Below are positions 1 to 6,548 of a stretch of 9,875 bases of DNA, in pieces (the stretch's first letter is position 1; each line of letters begins with the position of its first letter). The notes below the pieces were generated by a model. The model did no database searches, was not told the origin of the DNA, and saw only the letters and a list, made by a program, of their open reading frames with translations. Source of the DNA: Candidatus Nanopelagicales bacterium. GTDB taxonomy: Bacteria; Actinomycetota; Actinomycetes; S36-B12. The DNA lies in the NCBI GenBank assembly GCA_938091275.1, contig CALKMY010000062.1:1-9875 (forward strand), read 5' to 3'. A program made the translations under genes and the position numbers.

Positions 1-20
1 ATATCTTGATATCAAGATAT
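1..20. promoter_or_regulatory. Perfect 20-bp palindrome, likely operator of the gene beyond the left edge
   Basis: The sequence ATATCTTGATATCAAGATAT is a perfect inverted repeat with no spacer and is AT-rich against a GC-rich background. It overlaps the TGA stop (12-14) of the minus-strand methyltransferase, so it would sit upstream of the next minus-strand gene outside the window. The size and symmetry suit a dimeric MarR- or TetR-type repressor. From memory, TCTTGAnnTCAAGA-like sites occur at actinobacterial aconitase promoters and at targets of the MarR-family regulator TamR. In several actinobacteria acnA or dxs follows this methyltransferase. The operator role and the identity of the regulator are inference. 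A terminator is less likely, because the hairpin would be AT-rich and no U-run is visible. Confidence 0.55.
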
Positions 21-1343
21 CTGATCGGGCAGGAAATGCGCTATCGACTCCAGGTGGTGAGTCTGCGGGAAGGCATCCCAGGCGCGTATCCCCGCCAATC
101 GATACCCCTGGCCAGCGAGAAGTTGGGTGTCTCGACCCAGGGCCACCGGATCACAGGCCACAACGACGATCCGTCCGGGTCGAATCGCACCCAGAGCCTC
201 GATCACGGCCTTTCCGGCCCCGGTCCGAGGCGGGTCGAGAACCACTCCATCGGCACTCGCGCCCTCGTCGCGCGCCTTGCGGATCCACCGGCGAACGTCG
301 TGCTGCTGCACTGCGACGACGTCGCGTCCAAACGCGGTCTCCAGCACCCGTCGAGCCTCATCTGCCGCGATAGGTGAGCTCTCGACAGCTACCACGTGTC
401 CGGACGGGCCAACACGGTCGGCCAGCGCCGCCGCAATGGGCCCCACCCCGGCGTATAGGTCCCACCATCGCTCACCCGATTCCGGGGCTCCCCAGGCCAG
501 AACGGTGTCGACAATGCGGCCGATGAGTTCGGGGTGCACCTGCCAGAAACCGTCGATGGGGGTGTTGAACTCCAGAAGGTTCTCACCGACGCGCAGTCGA
601 TGACGCAACGACGGTTGATCGTCTCCGGGACCTTCATCAGGCTGGAACATCACCCGTGATTCGACACTGTCGCGCGCCATGAAGAGATCGCCGGGCACGC
701 GAATATCGGCTGCACGTTCACGCGCCTGGGCGTGCCCCTTTGCGTCCGCAATCACACACGATGACGCATCCACCACATCGTCGCTTCGATACGCCCGCAA
801 CGCGGGAACACCATGCACTACCCCGTGGACATCCTCCGTTGTCGTGCGGTAGCGCATCCTGGTTCGCCATCCGGTCGTCGTACCGAGATCGATGATTCCC
901 TCGCGAGTCAACTCTTCCACCGCGGCCGGAGGCAGTCCGCCGTGCCGCTCCAGGGCTTCTCGCAATACCTGCAACTTGAGTTCCCGCTGCACATCACTAG
1001 TGGCGTGAAGGAAGTCGCAGCCACCACAACCCCCGGGGCCGAACGCCGGACACGGTGGACGAATGCGCCCGGGGTGCGCCTCGTGCACGTCAATGACCTC
1101 GGCACGGGCGTAGGAACGAGCGGTCTGCGTGATTCGCACCGTCACGTCTTCTCCCGGCAAGGCATGCCGGACAAAGATCACGAGGTTTCCATCGCGAGCT
1201 ACACAGTGCCCACCGTGGGCGACGTTGCCGATGGTTACTCGCACCAGGTCACCGGGTTGATGCGCCAGTCGCCTCACCTGTCCCCCGCTCGCCGCAGCGT
1301 CGTCGTCGGCTTTGCCTGAGGGATTGTCTACGGCGTCGGGCAC
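12..1343 (-). CDS. TRAM-domain class I SAM-dependent RNA (uracil-5) methyltransferase, RumA/TrmA family
   Basis: This enzyme should transfer a methyl group from SAM to C5 of a uridine in rRNA or tRNA in the cytoplasm; which RNA cannot be told from sequence. With the start chosen here (443 aa), a TRAM RNA-binding domain lies at about 29-86. It is followed by C98-x7-C106-x2-C109, the 4Fe-4S pattern of RumA-like enzymes. Next come FWQVHP, the SAM loop LYAGVG, DPPR at 370-373, the catalytic Cys397 in ACDP and the base Glu432 in HHLES. All the key residues are present. The start is uncertain. The frame stays open up to a GTG at 1421, but that would overlap ceoB by 40 bp. The GTG at 1343 follows GAGGAA about 15 nt upstream; a GTG at 1277 is also possible. 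The family matches Rv2689c of M. tuberculosis. The specific name (rlmC or rlmD type, or trmA) is not assigned. Confidence 0.9.
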   Translation of the reverse strand: MPDAVDNPSGKADDDAAASGGQVRRLAHQPGDLVRVTIGNVAHGGHCVARDGNLVIFVRHALPGEDVTVRITQTARSYARAEVIDVHEAHPGRIRPPCPAFGPGGCGGCDFLHATSDVQRELKLQVLREALERHGGLPPAAVEELTREGIIDLGTTTGWRTRMRYRTTTEDVHGVVHGVPALRAYRSDDVVDASSCVIADAKGHAQARERAADIRVPGDLFMARDSVESRVMFQPDEGPGDDQPSLRHRLRVGENLLEFNTPIDGFWQVHPELIGRIVDTVLAWGAPESGERWWDLYAGVGPIAAALADRVGPSGHVVAVESSPIAADEARRVLETAFGRDVVAVQQHDVRRWIRKARDEGASADGVVLDPPRTGAGKAVIEALGAIRPGRIVVVACDPVALGRDTQLLAGQGYRLAGIRAWDAFPQTHHLESIAHFLPDQIS

Positions 1344-1381
1344 AACGGCAGCATAGATTTCCTCGCGTGTAGCGTTCGACC
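1344..1381 (+). promoter_or_regulatory. Short divergent spacer with a candidate -10 (TAGCGT, 1370-1375) for a leaderless ceoB transcript
   Basis: Only 38 bp separate the two divergent starts. TAGCGT at 1370-1375 fits the actinobacterial TAnnnT -10 consensus and ends six bases before the ceoB GTG at 1382. That spacing would put transcription start at or next to the start codon. No Shine-Dalgarno-like purine run precedes the GTG, which fits leaderless translation. No convincing -35 is visible. The assignment is weak and rests on spacing alone. Confidence 0.3.
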
Positions 1382-2035
1382 GTGCACATCGTGATCCTCG
1401 GCTGCGGCCGGGTCGGTTCACTCCTTGCCGGTGAACTCGACAGCCAAGGCCACTCGGTGGCCGTGGTCGATCAAGACGCCAAAGCCTTCCGCAAGCTGGG
1501 ATCTGATTTTGGCGGGATCACCGTCAAGGGGGTCGGTTTCGACCGCCAGACTCTGGAGAATGCAGGAATCACGCGGGCACATGCCTTTGCTGCGGTGAGT
1601 AGCGGTGACAACAGCAACATCTTGGCGGCGCGCGTGGCACGGGAGACGTACGGCGTCGAACATGTGGTCGCCCGGATTTACGACCCTCGCCGCGCCGAGG
1701 TGTATCAGCGATTGGGAATTCCTACCGTTGCCACCGTTGCCTGGACGAGCACGCAGATCATGCGAGCGCTCTTACCGATGGGGGCCCAAACCGAATTCGT
1801 GGACGCGACCAGTTCGTTGTGTCTTGCCGAAGTGCATATCGGTGAACCCTGGCTTGGAAGGAAGGCCAGCGACCTCGCCGATGCGACCGCGGGCCGAGTA
1901 GCGTTCCTGACCCGCTACGGACAGGCGCTTCTGCCCGATGAGCGGACGGTCATTCAAGAGGGTGACCTCGTGCATCTGCTATTCGACCCCGACCGGCGTG
2001 ATGATGTCGAGCAAATCTGCGAGAAGGGGCGGTGA
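1382..2035 (+). CDS. ceoB: CeoB-like TrkA-family potassium uptake regulatory subunit (RCK domain)
   Basis: This is a cytoplasmic RCK/TrkA subunit, predicted to bind NAD(H) and gate a membrane potassium transporter. The 217-aa protein has an N-terminal Rossmann TrkA_N domain (about 1-120) with GCGRVG at 7-12 and Asp30 at the end of beta-2, the usual nucleotide-ribose ligand. A TrkA_C domain follows (about 145-210), containing GEPWLGRKASDL and EGDLVHLL. The length is typical of single-RCK actinobacterial proteins, about half of the tandem E. coli TrkA. The start is GTG with no clear ribosome binding site. ceoC follows after 6 bp, so the two form an operon and probably a hetero-oligomeric ring. 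They match Rv2691-Rv2692. The membrane partner is not in the window: the permease normally found just upstream is missing. Confidence 0.9.
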   Translation: MHIVILGCGRVGSLLAGELDSQGHSVAVVDQDAKAFRKLGSDFGGITVKGVGFDRQTLENAGITRAHAFAAVSSGDNSNILAARVARETYGVEHVVARIYDPRRAEVYQRLGIPTVATVAWTSTQIMRALLPMGAQTEFVDATSSLCLAEVHIGEPWLGRKASDLADATAGRVAFLTRYGQALLPDERTVIQEGDLVHLLFDPDRRDDVEQICEKGR

Positions 2036-2041
2036 TCTGAC

Positions 2042-2698
2042 ATGCGCGTAGCCGTCGCCGGTGCAGGAAAGGTCGGTCGCGCCATTGCACGTGAGTTGGT
2101 CGGTAACGGCCACGACGTACTACTGATCGACAAGGACGCGGAGTTAGCGCGACCCGGGGTTGTCGACGGTGCAGGGAGCCTCCTCGCGGACGCCTGTGAG
2201 GTCTCCGCGCTCGACGAAGCGCGGCTCGCGGAGTGCCAAGTGGTAGTCGCAGCCACGGGAGACGACAAGGTCAATCTTGTGGTGTCCCTTCTGGCCAAGA
2301 CAGAATTCGGCGTCCCGCGAGTGGTCGCTCGCGTCAATCACCCCAAGAACGAGTGGATGTTCGACGAGTCGTGGGGGGTGGATGTCGCTGTTTCGACTCC
2401 TCGGATGCTTTCAGCACTGGTCGAAGAAGCGGTCTCGGTCGGCGACCTCGTCCGTCTCTTCACGTTCCGCCAGGGAGCTGCCGAGTTGGTCGAGATGACG
2501 TTGCCATCAACCTCCCCCGTTGTCGGACACAGCACCGCGTCCATTGATTGGCCGCAGGACACCGTCCCGGTCGCCGTTGTGCGCGGTACGCACGTCAAAA
2601 CACCTGACGCATCGCTGGTCTTGGAGGCCGGTGACGAGCTGTTGTTCGTTGCCGCACCGGAACGTGAGGCGGAGCTGCAGGCTCTCCTCGGGCACTAG
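2042..2698 (+). CDS. ceoC: CeoC-like TrkA-family potassium uptake regulatory subunit (RCK domain)
   Basis: This is the second RCK subunit of the pair, 218 aa. The Rossmann half carries GAGKVG at 7-12 and Asp30 in LLID, so nucleotide binding looks intact. The C-terminal TrkA_C half (about 135-215) contains SPVVGHSTASIDWP and EAGDELLFVA. The ATG start is preceded by AAGGGG about 12 bases upstream, inside the end of ceoB, and the 6-bp gap implies co-transcription. ceoB and ceoC share the fold but differ in sequence, as expected for an old duplication that also separates Rv2691 from Rv2692. The gene converges on the minus-strand DUF3159 gene with only 25 bp between the stop codons and no good terminator hairpin there. 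Confidence 0.9.
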   Translation: MRVAVAGAGKVGRAIARELVGNGHDVLLIDKDAELARPGVVDGAGSLLADACEVSALDEARLAECQVVVAATGDDKVNLVVSLLAKTEFGVPRVVARVNHPKNEWMFDESWGVDVAVSTPRMLSALVEEAVSVGDLVRLFTFRQGAAELVEMTLPSTSPVVGHSTASIDWPQDTVPVAVVRGTHVKTPDASLVLEAGDELLFVAAPEREAELQALLGH

Positions 2699-2723
2699 CG
2701 CACGCTGTGGGCCGCGCTGCCTA

Positions 2724-3506
2724 CTAGTCGGAAGCCGACTCGTTGCGCTCGCGTCGCTCCCGGTACACCGGGGCGAGAACGCGAAAGGTCACGTAGGCCG
2801 CACCCAAGAACAGCGGCCACCCCATGACTATTCGAGCAACCCCAAGGACTTCGACAGCCGCGGCCAAGTACAACGGAACCTGAACGATGAGACGTCCGAG
2901 GAAGACCCCCACCCACACCCATGAAGCGGCGGCATACGTGCGCACCAATTGCTTGTCGGAGCGCCAACTCGTTCCGTCACCGGTGAGGTAGCCCATCGCC
3001 ACGCCCAGCAGCGGCCACCCGACCAGGATGCTCACAATGAAGGCACTCCCGTAAACGACGTTCGTGATCAAGCCGGGGAGGAAGAAGTTCTCCGCCTGAC
3101 CCGTCCAGGCCGAGAAGCCAGCCGCGACGGCGAGCCCCAGAAATCCGGTCAGCACCTGTTGCAAGCGTTGGCGCCTGATGAGCCGGTAGACAGCAAGAAG
3201 CGTTCCGGTGACGACTGCTGCGATCAGCGCCGGAGCCAAATCCCGCCCGGCGACGATGTACACGGTGATGAACACAACGGTGGGCAGGCCGCTGTCCACC
3301 ATTCCTCGCCAACCGCCGATCGCCCGCTCGAGAATGAGCCCCTCCGCGCGGAGTTCGTCGCCGGCCAACGTGTCTGGGGCCACGGCGGCCTCGGCTGAGT
3401 CTTGGACGGACGGGGCCTCGTCAGATGAGGCGTCACCGACTGAGGCGTCGTCGGGTGAGGCGTTGTGCGCCTCGTCGTCGGACGCCGCGGGGTTGTGTGA
3501 CTGCAT
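2724..3506 (-). CDS. DUF3159 family multi-pass membrane protein
   Basis: This is a conserved actinobacterial membrane protein of unknown function, the counterpart of Rv2693c. The first ~45 of 260 residues are a disordered tail rich in Asp, Glu, Ser and Ala, partly made of a five-residue repeat (see the repeat entry). The segment ILERAIGGWRGMVDSGLPT (about 57-75) is the usual family opening. Five or six hydrophobic segments follow, including FITVYIVAG, AAVVTGTLLAVYRL, LTGFLGLAVAAGFSAW and VYGSAFIVSILVGWPLLG, and a further pair sits in the last 80 residues around WVWVGVFLGRLIVQVPLYL. The ATG at 3506 is chosen; a TTG directly before it (3509) is the only other close option. It is the last gene of the dut operon, starting 7 bp after the stop of the OB-fold gene. 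The transported substrate or partner is unknown. Confidence 0.85.
   Translation of the reverse strand: MQSHNPAASDDEAHNASPDDASVGDASSDEAPSVQDSAEAAVAPDTLAGDELRAEGLILERAIGGWRGMVDSGLPTVVFITVYIVAGRDLAPALIAAVVTGTLLAVYRLIRRQRLQQVLTGFLGLAVAAGFSAWTGQAENFFLPGLITNVVYGSAFIVSILVGWPLLGVAMGYLTGDGTSWRSDKQLVRTYAAASWVWVGVFLGRLIVQVPLYLAAAVEVLGVARIVMGWPLFLGAAYVTFRVLAPVYRERRERNESASD
3424..3470. repeat. Three-copy 15-bp tandem repeat inside the DUF3159 gene
   Basis: The core TGAGGCGT occurs at 3426-3433, 3441-3448 and 3456-3463, exactly 15 bp apart, with divergent bases between the cores. On the coding (minus) strand it encodes degenerate five-residue units NASPD, DASVG, DASSD and then EAPSV. The period is a multiple of three, so copy-number change would lengthen or shorten the acidic N-terminal tail without a frameshift. 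Confidence 0.6.
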
Positions 3507-3513
3507 CAACTAC

Positions 3514-3960
3514 TCAGTCCGGTAGCAGTTCGTATCGCGGGTTGAACACTGTTGGGTGCTCCGAAACACAGTTCAGTCGGCCGTGGATCACCATGCGCCG
3601 TCCCACGTGTATCCCAGGAATGCGGCGACGCCCCAGCCAGACGACAAAAATTCGACCGGTGGTGTCGCTGAGTTCGATCTCCAAGGCGGGGTGCTCCTCA
3701 CTGAGGTTTCCCACGGACGTCACCGACCCCGCCATCGTGACTTCTTCGCCGGGGACACACGATTCAATGTCCAATACTCGCTCGCCCGGGTGTCGGCGCA
3801 GATGGTCAGCCGCGGACTCTCGCAGTAACCGTTCGTGGCTGGACTCCGTCAGTCGACGCCAGGCACGCTCGACGAATCCCACGGCCCCTTCCTTGGACGA
3901 CACGGAAAGCGTTGAGGCCTCCGCGGCCGATGACTGCTGGGTGATGGAGTCCTCGGCCAC
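3514..3960 (-). CDS. OB-fold nucleic-acid-binding-like protein
   Basis: This 148-aa protein has a C-terminal OB-fold (about 68-147). It shows beta-strand patterns VTMAGSVTSV, LEIELSDTTGRIFVVWLG and RMVIHGRL, ending in NPRYEL, and is similar in position and size to Rv2694c. The fold suggests single-stranded nucleic acid or oligonucleotide binding, but no catalytic residues are visible, so this is a family-level inference. Residues 1-25 are a Ser/Ala/Glu-rich tail, and 28-55 look like an amphipathic helix (FVERAWRRLTESSHERLLRE). The GTG start overlaps the TAG stop of the DUF3710 gene by one base, and GGAAA lies 7 nt upstream, which indicates translational coupling. The function is unknown. Confidence 0.8.
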   Translation of the reverse strand: MAEDSITQQSSAAEASTLSVSSKEGAVGFVERAWRRLTESSHERLLRESAADHLRRHPGERVLDIESCVPGEEVTMAGSVTSVGNLSEEHPALEIELSDTTGRIFVVWLGRRRIPGIHVGRRMVIHGRLNCVSEHPTVFNPRYELLPD

Positions 3961-4730
3961 TATCGCGTTTCCGTGATCTCAGGACCGCGCTCCGGCAAAA
4001 TGATGGTGGTGCGCTCGGGCGTGGGGGCCTGCTCAGGGGCGGATCCGGTCTCGTCACGAGGAACACGCAGCGGCAAGGCGTTCCCCATAGGCATCGCGTC
4101 GTTGCCCCGCACAACCACCATGCCCCTGATCGCCTTCTCCAAGGCCTCTGCGGCACCGCTATCCCGGGAAGCCTTGCCCAGAAACACGAACCGAAGGAAC
4201 CAGCGCGGGCCATCCACCCCACAAAAGCGCGCGGGTTGGGCCTTGCCATCTTGACCGGTTACCTGCGCACGAAGTTCGACGCCGAACGATCCATCGGCCT
4301 TTTCCACGAGCCCGCCGGACTTGTTGATAGACGACGCGATTTGGCCCCGGATTTCTTCCCACATCCCACCGCTGCGCGGCGCCGCATACGGTTGGACCTG
4401 CACTGCGGAGTCTTGCGTCACCAAACTGAATTGCGAGACGACTCCAGTGTTCGGATCGGCCTGAACCTGCAATTTGACCGTCGGATCGGCGGGATCGGTA
4501 GGAACCAACAGCGAACCGATGTCGATGCGTGTCTGCTGTGGGTATGCCTCCGCTGAATCCCATGGGCCATCCGCACGTGCGACGTCACTCGACGTTTCCT
4601 CGCCCGCTGGATCAGCGTCCGGGACCGCACCGCTGTCGGAATGGCCGATGGCCGCGCCGTCCGGATCGTCCGTGCCGCTTATGCCGTCCGTGCCGGCATT
4701 TGGCTCCTTACGCCGACTGAAGAGACCCAC
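3960..4730 (-). CDS. DUF3710 domain-containing protein
   Basis: This is a conserved actinobacterial protein of unknown function, the counterpart of Rv2696c. It is 256 aa and begins with MGLFSRRK, followed by an acidic low-complexity linker (about 10-58). The folded DUF3710 core starts at GPWDSAE (55-61). Recognisable family segments are RIDIGSLLVP (68-77), VQVQPYAAPRSGGMWEEIRG (110-129), GPRWFLRFVFLGKA (174-187) and VVVRGNDAMPMGNALPLRVP (205-224). A Pro/Glu-rich tail follows. There is no signal peptide or membrane segment, so it is predicted to be cytoplasmic. The GTG start at 4730 follows AGGAG with 5-nt spacing. It lies 44 bp downstream of dut and overlaps the next gene by one base. Constant linkage to dut and an OB-fold gene hints at a nucleic-acid role, which is inference only. 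Confidence 0.87.
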   Translation of the reverse strand: MGLFSRRKEPNAGTDGISGTDDPDGAAIGHSDSGAVPDADPAGEETSSDVARADGPWDSAEAYPQQTRIDIGSLLVPTDPADPTVKLQVQADPNTGVVSQFSLVTQDSAVQVQPYAAPRSGGMWEEIRGQIASSINKSGGLVEKADGSFGVELRAQVTGQDGKAQPARFCGVDGPRWFLRFVFLGKASRDSGAAEALEKAIRGMVVVRGNDAMPMGNALPLRVPRDETGSAPEQAPTPERTTIILPERGPEITETR

Positions 4731-4774
4731 ACCTTCTCCTTTGACACCGAGTCACGTTCCGCAGTAACCCAACG

Positions 4775-5212
4775 CTACCGGCCGCTTGAGCCGAAGCCAC
4801 CGTCACCACGGTGCGAACCCGGCAACTCGTCCACCTCATGCCAATCCACTTCGTGCACCCGCTGAACAATCAGCTGCGCGACGCGGTCGCCCCGTTGTAA
4901 CCGCACGTCAATCGTCGGATCGGTATTCACACCGATGACACAAATCTCTCCGCGATACCCCGCGTCGATTGTTCCCGGGGAATTCACGAGGGTGAACCCA
5001 TGACGTGACGCCAAACCGCTTCGAGGGTGCACGAGACCGACGAAGCCCGGCGGCAGGGCGATGGCCACGCCGGTGGGAATCATCTGTCGCTCTCCGGGCG
5101 CCAAGTGGGCATCGTGCCGGGCGAAGAGATCCCAGCCTGCATCACCCGGGTTGCCGCGACTCGGAAGCGGAAGATCCGGATCGAGGCGCTGAATAAGAAC
5201 GCGGGCCGTCAT
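4775..5212 (-). CDS. dut: Deoxyuridine 5'-triphosphate nucleotidohydrolase (dUTPase)
   Basis: It hydrolyses dUTP to dUMP and pyrophosphate, keeping uracil out of DNA and supplying dUMP for thymidylate synthesis. This is a trimeric-type dUTPase of 145 aa, full length. All five motifs are present: DAGWDLFA (24-31), PRSGLA (63-68), NSPGTIDAGYRG (77-88, with the catalytic Asp83), RGDRVAQLIV (107-116) and the C-terminal lid RGDGGFGSSGR (135-145). The ATG at 5212 is preceded by GGGGG with about 8-nt spacing. It is the first gene of the minus-strand operon that continues into DUF3710, the OB-fold gene and DUF3159. The gene diverges from the DUF3093 gene across a 96-bp spacer. TACAGT, read on the minus strand about 55 bp upstream, is the only -10-like match I saw. 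Confidence 0.96.
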   Translation of the reverse strand: MTARVLIQRLDPDLPLPSRGNPGDAGWDLFARHDAHLAPGERQMIPTGVAIALPPGFVGLVHPRSGLASRHGFTLVNSPGTIDAGYRGEICVIGVNTDPTIDVRLQRGDRVAQLIVQRVHEVDWHEVDELPGSHRGDGGFGSSGR

Positions 5213-5308
5213 CCGTTAGCCCCCGGCGGGAGCGAGCCGGAAGCCAACACGCCTGTCATGGCACGCGACTGTACTGCCCGTCCACCAAGGGGCTGGGAAG
5301 ATGACGGC

Positions 5309-5791
5309 ATGACGCAGACGTACCAAGAGCGAGTGGCCCCCGGCGTGTGGTGGATCGTTGTCGCACTCCTCGTCATTGGAATGGTGTCTGTCGCGTACGG
5401 AGCGGCGCTCGGCGCCGGTGTCGGCGTTGTTGTTTTTGCCGTCGGTGCGGGAATCGTCTTCGTAGGCACGCGAGCCGCGACCGACACGATCATCATCGAC
5501 GATGGCGAGTTGGGTGTCGGCCGTGCACGTGTGCCGCTTAACGTCCTCGGCGCGGTCCGAGTTCTCACCACTGATGACGTGGCTCGAGCCCGCCGTGGGT
5601 TCGACCCACAAGTGACCGACACCGCATTCACACGACTGCCTCCATGGGGACCATCGCACGCCATCTGGGTGGAAGTGACCGATGATTCCGATCCTCACAG
5701 CGGCTGGCTCGTCGCGAGCCGTCACCCCGAAGACCTCGGAAAGGAACTCACCGAAGCCATCGCCGCCAGTCACGAACGGACCGGTGAATGA
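5309..5791 (+). CDS. DUF3093 family small membrane protein
   Basis: This is a conserved actinobacterial membrane protein of unknown function, the counterpart of Rv2698 and of almost the same length (160 aa). It opens with YQERVAPGVWW, the family start. Two hydrophobic helices follow (about 12-33 and 35-54), then a soluble C-terminal part with beta-strand-like segments DTIIIDDGELGVGRARVPL and HAIWVEVTDDSDPHSGWLVA. The last segments end in RHPEDLGKELTEAI, which resembles the end of a PH-like domain. The frame is open back to 5027, but that part is the antisense shadow of dut. The ATG at 5309 matches the family start, and GGGAAG lies about 8-9 nt before it. It is divergent from dut, and the DUF4235 gene follows after 73 bp. 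Confidence 0.85.
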   Translation: MTQTYQERVAPGVWWIVVALLVIGMVSVAYGAALGAGVGVVVFAVGAGIVFVGTRAATDTIIIDDGELGVGRARVPLNVLGAVRVLTTDDVARARRGFDPQVTDTAFTRLPPWGPSHAIWVEVTDDSDPHSGWLVASRHPEDLGKELTEAIAASHERTGE

Positions 5792-5864
5792 CGTTCCACT
5801 CGCGCCCTGCCATCTCGATCCGCGCACTGTTGAGGTGGCCCCTCCACGGCAAGGGTGACCCGAC

Positions 5865-6239
5865 GTGGCGAAACGCAGCACCATGCGCCACAGTTGGGTT
5901 ATGAGCGCTTCTTCTACACACGACAGCATCGCGAGCGATTCCGCCAACGATGAGACCCCGGCGCTGGAGGCATCGGAGTCTTCGGATTCAGCACAGGCAT
6001 CCACCAGGGCACCGATGGCGAGTCTTGTCGCTCCGATCGTCGCCCTGGGCGCAACGTACGTGGCACGCAAGACTCTGACATCCGCTTACCGTGCGGCGAC
6101 GGGTGCAGCTCCCCCGTCCAGCACGGACCGGACAGTTCCCCTCGGTCGCGTCCTCGCGTGGGCGGCGCTCGGTAGTGCTACCGCGGCCGTTATCGAGGTC
6201 GTCGCTTTCCGTTCGATGGCTCGCTTCTTCGGCGAGTGA
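5865..6239 (+). CDS. DUF4235 family membrane protein
   Basis: This is a small actinobacterial protein of unknown function, 124 aa from this start. Residues about 50-123 form the DUF4235 domain: a hydrophobic segment SLVAPIVALGATYVARKTL, then TSAYRAATGAAPPS and a second segment GRVLAWAALGSATAAVIEVVAF ending in a basic RSMARFFGE. This predicts two membrane helices. Residues 13-48 are a Ser/Asp/Glu/Ala-rich tail not typical of the domain. The GTG at 5865 has AAGGGTGA about 6 nt upstream and is preferred; ATGs at 5883 and 5901 are alternatives that would shorten the tail. It probably belongs with the DUF3093 gene 73 bp upstream. The stop lies 12 bp from the stop of the convergent DUF4193 gene. 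Confidence 0.75.
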   Translation: MAKRSTMRHSWVMSASSTHDSIASDSANDETPALEASESSDSAQASTRAPMASLVAPIVALGATYVARKTLTSAYRAATGAAPPSSTDRTVPLGRVLAWAALGSATAAVIEVVAFRSMARFFGE

Positions 6240-6251
6240 CCGACACAGCTA

Positions 6252-6548
6252 TCAAGCGCAGTCTTTGCAGATAGGTCCGCTCTTATCCTCGTGATCGAGT
6301 TGGCTGCGGTGATGCACCAGGAAACACGACCTGCAGGTGAACTCGTCCGACTTCTTGGGCACCACCGTCACGGTGAGGTTCTCGCTGGACAGGTCCGCCC
6401 CTGGGAGCTCGAGGTTCTCGGCAAGCTCGGCCTCATCGACATCCACAGCTGAGGCGGTCTTCTCCGCGCGCCGCGCCTTCAGCTCTTCGAGGCTGTCTTC
6501 GGCGAGCTCCTCGTCTGTCTTGCGAGGAGCGTCGTAGTCGGTGGCCAT
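6252..6548 (-). CDS. DUF4193 family acidic protein with a four-cysteine zinc-ribbon-like end
   Basis: This is a conserved actinobacterial protein of unknown function, the counterpart of Rv2699c. It is 98 aa and strongly acidic. The N-terminal half is helical and charged (TDEELAEDSLEELKARRAEK, 11-30), and the middle is acidic and probably disordered. The C-terminal part has C72-x2-C75 in FTCRSCFLVHHRSQL and C94-x2-C97 in ICKDCA, a pattern expected to bind one zinc ion; the C-terminus lies one residue after the last Cys. The frame continues upstream to 6629, but the ATG at 6548 matches the family start MATDYDAPR and has AGGAGG about 10 nt upstream. Many small acidic zinc proteins bind RNA polymerase or ribosomes, but no such role can be shown here. 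Confidence 0.88.
   Translation of the reverse strand: MATDYDAPRKTDEELAEDSLEELKARRAEKTASAVDVDEAELAENLELPGADLSSENLTVTVVPKKSDEFTCRSCFLVHHRSQLDHEDKSGPICKDCA

Noticed and set aside
813..1319. 168-aa plus-strand open frame inside the methyltransferase
   Set aside because: It is antisense to the TRAM and iron-sulfur region; no domain or ribosome binding site supports it.
1344..1421. Extended methyltransferase start at GTG 1421
   Set aside because: It would overlap the divergent ceoB gene by 40 bp. The added Arg/Ser-rich residues are the antisense of ceoB and have no domain character.
2697..2718. AGCGC/GCGCT inverted repeat between ceoC and DUF3159, as a terminator
   Set aside because: It has a five-base stem with a 12-base loop and no T-run, within chance expectation in GC-rich DNA.
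5027..5308. Upstream extension of the DUF3093 frame
   Set aside because: It runs antisense through dut; the ATG at 5309 gives the family's usual length and start.
5216..6070. 284-aa minus-strand open frame across DUF3093 and DUF4235
   Set aside because: It lies opposite two recognisable family genes, and its own translation shows no motif.
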